Made by a program: the position numbers and the translations under genes | Notes under the pieces: model-generated | Seen by the model: only the letters and a program-made list of their open reading frames with translations | Database searches by the model: none | What the model was told of the DNA's origin: nothing | NCBI GenBank assembly: GCA_012031225.1 | Contig: JAAUTZ010000040.1 | Location: 1 to 33,484, forward strand | DNA: 33,484 nt | Direction: 5' to 3' | Source: Chloroflexaceae bacterium | Lineage (GTDB): Bacteria > Chloroflexota > Chloroflexia > Chloroflexales > Chloroflexaceae | Shown: one piece after another, positions 15,867 through 23,601 of the stretch | How the letters are laid out: every line of letters begins with the position of its first letter | Position numbering within the stretch: the stretch's first letter is position 1

Positions 15867-18524
15867 GTGGCACGCAATCCACGCCCAAACCCATACGTAG
15901 GCCCACGCTCATTCAATCGGGGCGAACTGCTTTTTGGGCGCGACCGCGAAGTCGCCGATCTGAGCGGCTTACTGATTGCCGAACGGATCGTGCTCCTCCA
16001 TTCGCCCTCCGGCGCAGGCAAAACCTCGCTGCTGCAAGCCATGCTGATTCCACGCCTAGAGCAGCGCGGCTTCCACGTCCTGCCGCCCATGCGCGTCAGC
16101 CTTGAGGCGGCCCATCCGCACAACTTCACGGCCCAGCAGCACGCGCCGCAGCATGCCCCCACCAGCACCCGTTCCCCATCGGAGGCAGCCGCTGTACACG
16201 ACCTGCCCAATCGCTACATCCTCAGCGCACTGCTCGCCCTCGAAGAAAGTCAACCACCAGCACAGCAAATCCCGCTCGAACAGCTTGCCACACTCTCCCT
16301 CCACGATTACGTGCATCAGCGTAGCGCGGACGTGCAAGAAGACATTGTGCTGATCTTCGACCAGTTTGAGGAGATCCTCACGATTGACCCAACCGACGAA
16401 GCCGCCCGCAACGCCTTCTTCGAGCAGCTAGGCGAAGCCCTCCGCCCGCCGCGCCGCACTGCACGCACTGGCTCGCCGCGCCGCGAGTTCTGGGCCTTGT
16501 TCTCGATGCGCGAGGAGTTCATCGCTGGGCTTGATCCCTACAGCCGCCACGTCCCAACCCGCTTTCGCAATACCTTCCGGCTCGATCTGCTGGGGCTAGC
16601 TGCCGCGCAGCAAGCCATCCGCCAGCCCGCCAGCCGTGCGGGCGTAGCCTTCGAGCAGTCAGCCGCCCAGCGCATTCTCGATGATCTGCGCCGGGTGCGC
16701 GTGCAGCAGCCCGACGGTAGCACACTGGAGCAGCTTGGCTCCGTCGTTGAGCCGGTGCAGTTGCAGGTCGTCTGCTATCGCATCTGGGCTGGACTAGAGC
16801 CGGATGATACCGCCATTACGGTTAGCCATGTGACAGCCCTCGGCGATGTAACCCACACGCTTGGTGATTACTACGATGAGCAGGTGGGCTTGCTTGCCGG
16901 GATGCACGCGATCCGCGAACAGCAAATGCGCGAGTGGTTTGATACCCAACTGATCACCGATGCAGGCTTGCGCGGGCAAGTCTTGCAAGAGCAGCAAGCC
17001 ACCGCTGGCTTGCCCAATCCAGTGATCGCCGATCTGATTGATGCGCGGCTGGTGCGGGCAGAGAAGCGGCGCGGGGTGGTGTGGTATGAATTGACCCACG
17101 ACCGCCTGATTGATCCCGTGCGCGAACGCAATCAGGCGTGGTATGCCCGTTCGCTGAATATCCTGCAACGCCAAGCCGCCCTGTGGGAGCGGGAGGATCG
17201 CCAAGCTGGACTACTGCTCACGGGCGGCGATTTGCGTGAGGCGGAACGCTGGGCAACTGACTACCCCGATCAGCTTGCGCCAGTGCAGCGCGATTTTCTG
17301 CTGGCTAGCCAAGAGCTACGGGCCCGCCAGCGCAGCGAACGGCGACGCAATCGGGCGATAGCGGTGCTGGCGATGCTCGCAAGTGGCTTTGCGCTGCTGG
17401 CCCTGTTCCTCTATCTGCAACTACTCGAACGGGGGCGCACCACAATGCGCGTAGGCGCGAATGCGGCACAGGTGCAAAACCTGTATCTGCTGAAGCAGCA
17501 GGAGTACCTGAGCTTGCAACAGACTGCACTGAATAGCACTGATCCCACGCTACGTGCGGATGTATTGCAAGATGTCGCGCTCGTCGCCACCGATGTTGCC
17601 CTGATCGCGGGCACGGCAACTGTTGTGCGGGCAACCGAGATGCTCTATATAGCTGAATTCACCGATGCCTTGCGGATAGCCCCCGAAGCCACCCGCATCC
17701 GTATCGCGGGCGATGCAACCGCAACTGCGTGGGCCCGGGCAACCCGCACTGCCACACCAACCCCCACCCCGACTGATGCGGGCAATCGCCAAGAGCCGCG
17801 CCCGACATTGCCGATCCAAGCCGAACGGTCAACCTCCACCCCCGACCCGCGTGAGCGTCGCACCCCGACCCGTCAAGCCACGCTGGGTACGCTCAATGTC
17901 CCCCCAACTCCACTGCCCCCAACGCGCACGCCTACGCCACTGGCTCAGCTGCCGCCCGCCACACCCACCGAGCCAACCCCGCTTGCGTTTGTGCCGCCAC
18001 CCACGCCGACTGAGCCAGCAGCTGTGATCCCAACAATCCCCCCGCTCACCACACTTGTGCCCACTGAGCCGCCTGTCTTGCCACCCACTGAGCCGCCGAT
18101 CATTGTGCTGCCGCCAACGCCTGCGCCCACAGAGGTTCCAGAGCCAACGGTTACGCCCATACCTGCGCCAACTGCAACCCCAGAGCCAACAGACACCCCG
18201 CCCCCACCACCCGATACCGCTACGCCTACAGAAACCCCAGAGCCTACTGCTACGCCGCGTCGTTCTGGCGGGGGTGGTGGGGGCAGAACGAGACCATCAT
18301 CGCCCCCTGCAACTGCTACGCCCCCGATTCCAACCGCCACCAATGACCCCGCCGTAGGTGTTCCCACACCAACTGACGTGCCCCTCGCTACACCAACCGA
18401 CGCGCCTATACCTACCGCAACGGACGCGCCCCTGCCCACGCCGACTGCGCTCCCCCTCGCTACGCCGACTGCGCTCCCCCTCGCTACACCGACCGATCTC
18501 CCCCTGCCCACGCCGACCCTGTAG
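15867..18524 (+). CDS. Membrane-anchored nSTAND ATPase with a P/T-rich tail
   Basis: The first 500 of 885 residues are a STAND-type NTPase. The NPYVGPRSFNRGELLFGRDR lead (8-27) is typical of the nSTAND1 group. The Walker A is SPSGAGKT (46-53, with Ser in place of the first Gly). The Walker B is VLIFDQFEE (161-169), and a sensor-like arginine lies in LFSMREEF (Arg215). A winged-helix-like part ends with WYELTHDRLIDPVRERN (406-422). A transmembrane helix lies at about 496-518. It is followed by a helical region and, from about 627 to the end, a Pro/Thr-rich stalk with a glycine run (801-806). No WD40 or TPR sensor is present. The GTG start is supported by the immediate homology. The upstream CHAT-SIR2 gene is 21 bases away, so this is probably its regulator, a switch triggered at the cell surface (inference). 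Confidence 0.87.
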   Translation: MARNPRPNPYVGPRSFNRGELLFGRDREVADLSGLLIAERIVLLHSPSGAGKTSLLQAMLIPRLEQRGFHVLPPMRVSLEAAHPHNFTAQQHAPQHAPTSTRSPSEAAAVHDLPNRYILSALLALEESQPPAQQIPLEQLATLSLHDYVHQRSADVQEDIVLIFDQFEEILTIDPTDEAARNAFFEQLGEALRPPRRTARTGSPRREFWALFSMREEFIAGLDPYSRHVPTRFRNTFRLDLLGLAAAQQAIRQPASRAGVAFEQSAAQRILDDLRRVRVQQPDGSTLEQLGSVVEPVQLQVVCYRIWAGLEPDDTAITVSHVTALGDVTHTLGDYYDEQVGLLAGMHAIREQQMREWFDTQLITDAGLRGQVLQEQQATAGLPNPVIADLIDARLVRAEKRRGVVWYELTHDRLIDPVRERNQAWYARSLNILQRQAALWEREDRQAGLLLTGGDLREAERWATDYPDQLAPVQRDFLLASQELRARQRSERRRNRAIAVLAMLASGFALLALFLYLQLLERGRTTMRVGANAAQVQNLYLLKQQEYLSLQQTALNSTDPTLRADVLQDVALVATDVALIAGTATVVRATEMLYIAEFTDALRIAPEATRIRIAGDATATAWARATRTATPTPTPTDAGNRQEPRPTLPIQAERSTSTPDPRERRTPTRQATLGTLNVPPTPLPPTRTPTPLAQLPPATPTEPTPLAFVPPPTPTEPAAVIPTIPPLTTLVPTEPPVLPPTEPPIIVLPPTPAPTEVPEPTVTPIPAPTATPEPTDTPPPPPDTATPTETPEPTATPRRSGGGGGGRTRPSSPPATATPPIPTATNDPAVGVPTPTDVPLATPTDAPIPTATDAPLPTPTALPLATPTALPLATPTDLPLPTPTL
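18375..18518 (+). repeat. Six 24-bp tandem units at the end of the nSTAND gene
   Basis: Six in-frame 24-bp units encode eight-residue repeats of the form [D/A]-x-P-[LI]-[AP]-T-[PA]-T (residues 837-884). Units four and five (18447-18470, 18471-18494) differ at only two bases, which points to recent expansion. The repeat ends two codons before the gene does. Confidence 0.85.
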
Positions 18525-18612
18525 GCAAACGATTTTACCGCTTGCCAACCTCTTGACAATCAAATTGCCTGTTGTTGCACTGGGTTTCCCCCTAGATAAA
18601 TCCATCTCGTTA

Positions 18613-18621
18613 TGCTAGAAT
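18613..18621 (+). promoter_or_regulatory. Possible extended -10 of the small membrane protein gene
   Basis: TGCTAGAAT has the TGn-plus-hexamer form of an extended -10 and lies 94 bases before the next start codon. TATGCT overlaps it, as in other promoters of this window. There is no matching -35 at 17 bases; a perfect TTGACA at 18553-18558 is too far away. Confidence 0.35.
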
Positions 18622-18715
18622 ATTCCCAAGCAGAGGGTTGCAGCGCAACTGAAGCGAACGCAACCACCGCCAATCTTGAACCAAATTGGCGGCACGCCGA
18701 AAAGGAGACGATCCC

Positions 18716-18979
18716 ATGCTAGACCAGAAAACCCGGCGCACGCCCCGTGACCAAGTGTATATTGATAGCACCAGCTTTGAAGTATACATGATTGTCGGGA
18801 CAATTTTTGTTCTGGGGTTTACGGCAGTCTTTGCACTCACGGTGCTGCTCCACGTAGAACCACTGATATGGCCCGGATCGCTGCTTGTGATCGGACTCTG
18901 TTACTTCGTACTGACGGTCTTGCAAAAGCGTGAGCAAGCCGCCAAGATCCGCGAAGTAGATGGAGAAGCGGTTCGTTAA
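18716..18979 (+). CDS. Small two-helix membrane protein, function unknown
   Basis: I do not recognise this 87-residue protein. It has a charged N-terminus (residues 1-25), a first hydrophobic helix (about 29-49, MIVGTIFVLGFTAVFALTVLL), a short linker, a second helix (about 55-73, WPGSLLVIGLCYFVLTVL) and a charged tail. The ATG at 18716 is preceded by AAGGAG at eight bases; this clear ribosome site is the main support for it being a real gene. It follows the nSTAND gene after 191 bases with its own likely promoter, so it need not belong to that system, although a membrane partner is conceivable. Confidence 0.75.
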   Translation: MLDQKTRRTPRDQVYIDSTSFEVYMIVGTIFVLGFTAVFALTVLLHVEPLIWPGSLLVIGLCYFVLTVLQKREQAAKIREVDGEAVR

Positions 18980-19163
18980 TTGGGTTGGTATGACGCACGT
19001 ACATTGTGGTGGAGCGCAGAACTAGCAGAGGCACACACGCAAGGTAATAGAGCAGGCATAAATCTAGTTCGGCATAGACCGACACGATAACGGACGTATC
19101 CGCTTACCTGCATAGCTTAACGTAATCTGGACAGATGAATGATGTGTCGCACAGTTCGCGCTC

Positions 19164-19186
19164 CGCTCCCCTGAGTGGAGCGTTTT
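19164..19186 (+). terminator. Probable rho-independent terminator
   Basis: CGCTCC (19164-19169) pairs with GGAGCG (19177-19182) over a 7-base loop and is followed by TTTT. It is 185 bases past the stop of the small membrane protein gene, so a long 3' untranslated region is implied. Confidence 0.55.
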
Positions 19187-19253
19187 GGTGTCCCCCGAAT
19201 GAGTGTGGCAGTTGCGCCCCCCCCGCCGCGATGGGTTTCAGTTGCATCGGCTC

Positions 19254-19278
19254 CTCCTCAACAAATCACGCTGAGGAG
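19254..19278 (-). terminator. Hairpin after the beta-lactamase-fold gene
   Basis: CTCCTCA (19254-19260) and TGAGGAG (19272-19278) make a perfect 7-bp stem with an 11-base loop. It begins 10 bases downstream of the minus-strand stop codon. No U-tract follows, so termination is a positional guess. Confidence 0.4.
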
Positions 19279-19287
19279 CGGCGGGCC

Positions 19288-20793
19288 CTACTGCCCCGCC
19301 GCCGGTAGCGCAACAATCGCGCCTTCAGCCGGAACCGAGATCGTGCCTGTGCGTTCTTGGTAGGCATAGATCGTATCCAGTGTGGCAGTGGCAATATAAT
19401 TCGCATCGGTGTACATTTGATTGACCCCAACGGCAATCGTAATTCCGCGTTGCGGTTGATACCAAAGTGCCGAACGGTAGCCCCCAAGTGCGCCCGTATG
19501 CCCGATCACATAGCCCAACTCATCGGGGCGGGGGTTGCCCCTAATGTCGCGGGCAATGCTCATCCGATCCCGCATCACGCCTAGCCCATACGTCAGGAAG
19601 CGCGAATTCCACTCACCGCCCACCGATACAAAGCGCAGCATCTCCTGCGTGGCAAAGGGTGAGAGCAGTTCGCCATGCATCAGGGCCCGCATAAAGACTC
19701 CCAGATCAGCCGCATTCGACTCGATGCTACCGCAGCCCCACGCATACGATAGGTTGAAATCGCTGATGTCGCGCCAGCCGATGTACCCCCGCATCTTGCC
19801 CGGATACAGTTCATCCGGCTCAAAGCGGGTATTGCTCAGCCCTAGCGGGTCAATCAAATGGGTCCGCATCGCCTGCGCCACATGCTGCCCCGTCGCCTGC
19901 TCGACAATCAAGCCCAGCAGCACGTAATTCGTATTCGAGTAGCGCCAGCGGCCGGGCGTGCCGGGCGCAAAGTGCGGCGCATACAGATTGCTATAGTTGA
20001 CCAATTCATACGGCGACCAGACGCGGGAGGGGTTGCCCATCACAAGGCTGATGAAGTAGTTATCCATGTAGTTGTACAGCCCGCTCTGGTGATTGAGCAG
20101 GTGGCGAATAGTAATATTCGCGCCATTCGGAACCACGCCCGGCAACCACTGCTCAACGCTATCATCGAGGCGCAGGATGCCTTGATCGAACAGGCGGAGC
20201 ACGGTGACAGCCAGAAACGTTTTCGAGACGCTCGCTACCCGCCAGCGATCCAGTGGCACAGCGGGAATGCCCTGCACCCGATCTGCTACGCCGCGTGCGA
20301 CAATGTATTCACCCTGCCCATCAATATGCACGTATAGCACCGCACCCGGCAAACCGCGCAGCCGGAGCTGATCCTCGACGGTGTGGGCCAGTGCCGCCCG
20401 CAACGATGGATCGAGATCGGTGTAGATTTCACCGGAGCGGGCAAACTCATTCCAATTGCCGTCGTCAGCCCGCAGCAGGATGCTGACTCCGCCCCGTTCG
20501 TTGTTCACAAATTTGGCTGCCCGCCCCGCTAGCCAGCCCGCCTCAAAGATATACACCCCATCGGTGGTGGGCAGCAGGCGCGATTCATACGGCGGGCGCA
20601 CAAACCAGATGGTATCGCCGCGCATCTCAATTCGGGTGTTGGGGCTATATTCGCCAATATATGCTGCGGCAGCGTGCGCGGCAGGCGGGGCAACCAAGAC
20701 CCCAGCCACACCACTGAGCAGCAACACGAGCGGCATAAACAGCAGCAGCAAGGTGCGCCAGAGGGCGGTCATACAGATCGAATAGGTCGGCAT
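19288..20793 (-). CDS. Secreted serine hydrolase, class C beta-lactamase fold
   Basis: This 501-residue protein starts with a signal peptide (LWRTLLLLFMPLVLLLSGVAGVLVAPPAAHA, cleavage near 40-43), so it acts outside the membrane. A 95-residue N-terminal region of beta character (IGEYSPNTRIEMRGDTIWFV) precedes the catalytic domain. That domain has the SxxK nucleophile motif SVSK (188-191), the YSN motif (285-287) and HTG (432-434) in place of KTG, as in esterase or D-aminopeptidase relatives of penicillin-binding proteins. True beta-lactamase activity is therefore unlikely; an esterase or peptidase is more likely. GAGGAG lies nine bases before the ATG. It is downstream of the universal stress protein gene on the same strand with 71 bases between. 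Confidence 0.88.
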   Translation of the reverse strand: MPTYSICMTALWRTLLLLFMPLVLLLSGVAGVLVAPPAAHAAAAYIGEYSPNTRIEMRGDTIWFVRPPYESRLLPTTDGVYIFEAGWLAGRAAKFVNNERGGVSILLRADDGNWNEFARSGEIYTDLDPSLRAALAHTVEDQLRLRGLPGAVLYVHIDGQGEYIVARGVADRVQGIPAVPLDRWRVASVSKTFLAVTVLRLFDQGILRLDDSVEQWLPGVVPNGANITIRHLLNHQSGLYNYMDNYFISLVMGNPSRVWSPYELVNYSNLYAPHFAPGTPGRWRYSNTNYVLLGLIVEQATGQHVAQAMRTHLIDPLGLSNTRFEPDELYPGKMRGYIGWRDISDFNLSYAWGCGSIESNAADLGVFMRALMHGELLSPFATQEMLRFVSVGGEWNSRFLTYGLGVMRDRMSIARDIRGNPRPDELGYVIGHTGALGGYRSALWYQPQRGITIAVGVNQMYTDANYIATATLDTIYAYQERTGTISVPAEGAIVALPAAGQ

Positions 20794-20864
20794 TACGGGG
20801 CACTCCTCATTCGGTACGGGTGCAAGTATGCAAATAACTCGCTGTATTATACCGCAAATTGGCG

Positions 20865-21281
20865 TTAGGGAATCTCCAACACCGGGCAGGGCGCGTGCTG
20901 CAACACCTGCACACTGACACTGCCGAGAATATCTTGCAGATTGCTGCTGCCACGAGTACCCATCACAATCAAGTCTACGTGATTATCGCGGGCAGCCGCA
21001 ATGATCGTATCGGCTGCGGCTCCTGCCCGTAGCTCGCCCTCAACAGTGACACCATCTTCGCGCAATTGCTGGATCACCTCATCGAGTAGGCTCTGGGCTA
21101 CAGCGCGGTACTGTTCGCATAGGGCTTCGTAGCCAGTGTAAGTGGTGTAGCGTTCGGGCAGTTCGTAGGCGTGCAGCACAATAATCTCCGCTTCTTCTTT
21201 ACGGGCGAGATGCGCTGCATACAGGATCATGCGCTCGATAACCGGTGAGCCATCGGTTGCCAAAAGAATACGCTTAAACAT
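20865..21281 (-). CDS. Universal stress protein, UspA family
   Basis: This 138-residue single-domain Usp starts with the usual MFKRILLATDGSP strand and ends with LQHAPCPVLEIP. The ATP-binding motif is present as MGTRGSSNLQDILGSVS, but the stretch between the second and third glycine is eight residues, one fewer than the common G-2x-G-9x-G(S/T), so nucleotide binding may be altered. Usp proteins are cytoplasmic and rise under starvation, oxygen or redox stress. The gene lies between the S9 peptidase and the beta-lactamase-fold gene, all on the minus strand. Confidence 0.9.
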   Translation of the reverse strand: MFKRILLATDGSPVIERMILYAAHLARKEEAEIIVLHAYELPERYTTYTGYEALCEQYRAVAQSLLDEVIQQLREDGVTVEGELRAGAAADTIIAAARDNHVDLIVMGTRGSSNLQDILGSVSVQVLQHAPCPVLEIP

Positions 21282-21309
21282 CGTTGTCCTCCCTCTGTTC
21301 CGCCCGTGC

Positions 21310-21328
21310 CGTGATCGCCGCGATCACG
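21310..21328. repeat. 8-bp hairpin between the S9 peptidase and usp
   Basis: CGTGATCG (21310-21317) and CGATCACG (21321-21328) pair perfectly over a 3-base loop; TGCCGTG/CACGGCA (21307-21313, 21329-21335) offers a competing outer pairing. It lies 29 bases before the usp start and 67 bases after the peptidase stop. It could be a terminator without a U-tract or an operator. Confidence 0.45.
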
Positions 21329-21394
21329 CACGGCATTGTGCATACGCGGATGTTGTTCGAGATATTCTGATTGTAGCGCAGAACGCAGGGAATG

Positions 21395-23377
21395 TCACGC
21401 ATACAGGACATACTGCCGCAAGAAGGCTTCAATCGTCGTGTAGAACTGTTCGATGGTCTCCGGCTTGCGCCAGCCGTGCCCCTCGCCCACGAAGATGTGA
21501 TACTCGTGCGGCACGCCGTTGCGCTTCAAGGCAGCGACAATCGCATCGGATTGGTTGCGCGGCACGACGGTATCTTCGTCGCCCTGAAAGATTGCCAACG
21601 GATCGCGGATCTGTTCGGCGTGAAAGACGGGTGAGCGTTCGCGGTAAACCTCACTCGCGGCGGGGAACTCCCCGATCAGGCTATCGAGGTAGTGCGCCTC
21701 GAATTTATGTGTATCGGCGACAAGCGTAAACAGGTTTGACACGCCGTAGCTACAAATCCCCGCACGGAACGTACCTGCCGCTTGGCACAGCGTTTCGAGG
21801 ACGGTGTAGCCACCCGCACTGCCGCCCATCACTACCAGCCGTTGCGGATCGGCGAGGTGCTGATCGCTGAGGAAATGCGCGGCACTGATGGTATCTTCGA
21901 CATCAATGATCCCCCAGTTGTTGCGGAGAGCTTCCATATATGCCCGCCCGTAGCCAGTGCTGCCCCGATGATTGACATATAGCACCACAAAGCCGCGTGT
22001 CGCAAAGAACTGCGCGTCGCGCTGCCAGCTTGCAACAGCTTGGCTAGTGGGCCCCCCGTGAATGCGGACGATGGCAGGTGGCATCTCCCCCGCTGGGGCG
22101 CGAGTGGAACCATGCGGCGGCAGATACAGCAACCCATGCACAGTTGCGCCGTTGCTGGCTTTCCATGTGACGGGCTGTGCGCTCGCTAGGGCATCGGCGG
22201 CGATCATCTCGCTCTGTGTGCGGCGCAGGATGCGCGGCGTGGTGCGTGGGCTAGCTGGGTGTGCCGAAAGGGGCGCGGGCGATACCGGCTTGAGGCCATC
22301 GAGCAACAGCAGGCGCGGAGGGGTCTGGCTACTGCTGGCGATCAGGGCAAGGCTTGCCTGATGCGGGTGGCTGGCGGGCTGTTCCAGCCATGTATAGTCG
22401 CCTAGCTCACTGATCGGCTGGGCGGGATCACCGTGTACCGATTGGCGGAACAGCCGCCCAAAGCCCTGCTCATTGCGGATCACATACAGCGCGGTGCTGT
22501 CGTGGCTCCACGTATACGTCCGCAAGCCCTGTACCCACGCGGGCGTGCCGTGTTCGGCGTGGGTGTGGGTCAGTTGGTGATGCTTGCCACTGTGCATGTC
22601 GTAGAGATGGATTTGCCCCCAGCCGCGCTCATCCGAGACATACGCCAGCCAGCGGCCATCAGGCGAGAAGCTCGGCTGAAAAACACTCACCGACTCGCCG
22701 CCGGCAATCACCTGCGTGCGGGCAATATCCGGCAAGGTATTGTGCGGGCGTTCGGGCTGGTGCAGGGTGGCAAGGTAGAGCATGCAGCCATCCCACGGCA
22801 TCTGCGGGTGGTTCCACGCAATATAGGCAAGCTGCTTGGCGTTCGGATGCCAGCACGGTTGCATATAGAAATCGTGCCCCCGCACCAGAATTTGCCCCCA
22901 GCGCGTGCCATTCAGATCGGCTATCGCTAACACGTCGCTATCCTCATAGCTATGCACATAGATGACACACGTTCCATTGGGAGCAATGGCAGGCGCGGCA
23001 GCATTGCCAAAGGCGGGCGTGATTGGGTGGGCTGGCCCCCCCGCTAGCTCTAGCCGAAACAGCCGCCCAGATTTCTCGGCAAACACGACACTCCCCGCAC
23101 CGACCGCAAAATCGCCCCCGCCATAGCCGACGCGAGCGCGGATCGCAAGATCTGCCGTCAGGTCACGGGGGGCATCGGGGCTGCGCGGGTCAGCAGCAAC
23201 CAGCACACTCTGCCCGGCGCGGTGTTCCAGCCACACCAGCTGCTCACTCGTTGCATCCCACTGCACATCACTCAGGCGCACGTTGCTACCCATCGAACGT
23301 GGCGTAAACGGGCTATGCCATAGCCCATACGGAATTGGGGCGGCTTCGTGGTTTACCTTGCGGGTAGGTTCATTCAT
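21395..23377 (-). CDS. Prolyl oligopeptidase family (S9) serine peptidase
   Basis: This 660-residue enzyme has an N-terminal beta-propeller of TolB/WD-like blades (residues about 30-390, for example FQPSFSPDGRWLAYVSDERG). A C-terminal alpha/beta hydrolase domain follows (about 400-660). The catalytic triad is visible: Ser520 in MGGSAGGYT, Asp602 in GDEDTVVP and His634 in GEGHGW, and the oxyanion region is IHGGPTSQ (439-446). The layout matches acylaminoacyl peptidases and related S9C enzymes. No signal peptide is evident, so it is cytoplasmic and probably trims short peptides. It is the first gene of a minus-strand run with usp and the beta-lactamase-fold gene, with hairpins between. Confidence 0.92.
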   Translation of the reverse strand: MNEPTRKVNHEAAPIPYGLWHSPFTPRSMGSNVRLSDVQWDATSEQLVWLEHRAGQSVLVAADPRSPDAPRDLTADLAIRARVGYGGGDFAVGAGSVVFAEKSGRLFRLELAGGPAHPITPAFGNAAAPAIAPNGTCVIYVHSYEDSDVLAIADLNGTRWGQILVRGHDFYMQPCWHPNAKQLAYIAWNHPQMPWDGCMLYLATLHQPERPHNTLPDIARTQVIAGGESVSVFQPSFSPDGRWLAYVSDERGWGQIHLYDMHSGKHHQLTHTHAEHGTPAWVQGLRTYTWSHDSTALYVIRNEQGFGRLFRQSVHGDPAQPISELGDYTWLEQPASHPHQASLALIASSSQTPPRLLLLDGLKPVSPAPLSAHPASPRTTPRILRRTQSEMIAADALASAQPVTWKASNGATVHGLLYLPPHGSTRAPAGEMPPAIVRIHGGPTSQAVASWQRDAQFFATRGFVVLYVNHRGSTGYGRAYMEALRNNWGIIDVEDTISAAHFLSDQHLADPQRLVVMGGSAGGYTVLETLCQAAGTFRAGICSYGVSNLFTLVADTHKFEAHYLDSLIGEFPAASEVYRERSPVFHAEQIRDPLAIFQGDEDTVVPRNQSDAIVAALKRNGVPHEYHIFVGEGHGWRKPETIEQFYTTIEAFLRQYVLYA

Positions 23378-23507
23378 TGATCTGTTTCCTCACACACCAG
23401 CTTCGGCGCACTGCGATACGGCTTTTACGATCCCGGATTAGCGTGCTACCAACAACGACTATTTTCTGCTCTTTTCAGCATACCAGTTTTTTCGGTCTGA
23501 GCATACC

Positions 23508-23536
23508 CTGAATCTACCCAATCTGCATGCTATAAT
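23508..23536 (+). promoter_or_regulatory. Promoter with extended -10
   Basis: TGCTATAAT (23528-23536) is a full extended -10; the -35 position at 17 bases reads CTGAAT (23508-23513), a weak match. It points to the gene at 23602, 65 bases away. Two GCATACC copies (23478-23484 and 23501-23507) lie just upstream. Confidence 0.55.
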
Positions 23537-23601
23537 GCCAGAGGAACACGGTGCAATTTTGCACCGCGATCCACATCGCTCCAGAACATGGGGGAACTGC
23601 G

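Larger units (their letters stand above)
18980..19287. other. Intergenic region between convergent genes
   Basis: No gene is supported in these 308 bases. They hold a terminator hairpin on each side (19164-19186 for the plus-strand gene, 19254-19278 for the minus-strand gene). I see no RNA gene or promoter that I could defend in the first 180 bases. Confidence 0.6.

Noticed and set aside
13728..18524. Insertion sequence or phage region
   Set aside because: No transposase, integrase, terminal repeats or target duplications are visible; base composition matches the surroundings.
17945..18559. Antisense reading frame of 204 codons with VGVGRGRSVG-type repeats
   Set aside because: It is the complement of the P/T-rich tail of the nSTAND gene; the low-complexity composition opens all frames.
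19288..20793. Antibiotic-resistance beta-lactamase
   Set aside because: The third motif is HTG instead of KTG and the N-terminal extension is unlike AmpC; an esterase or peptidase relative is more likely.
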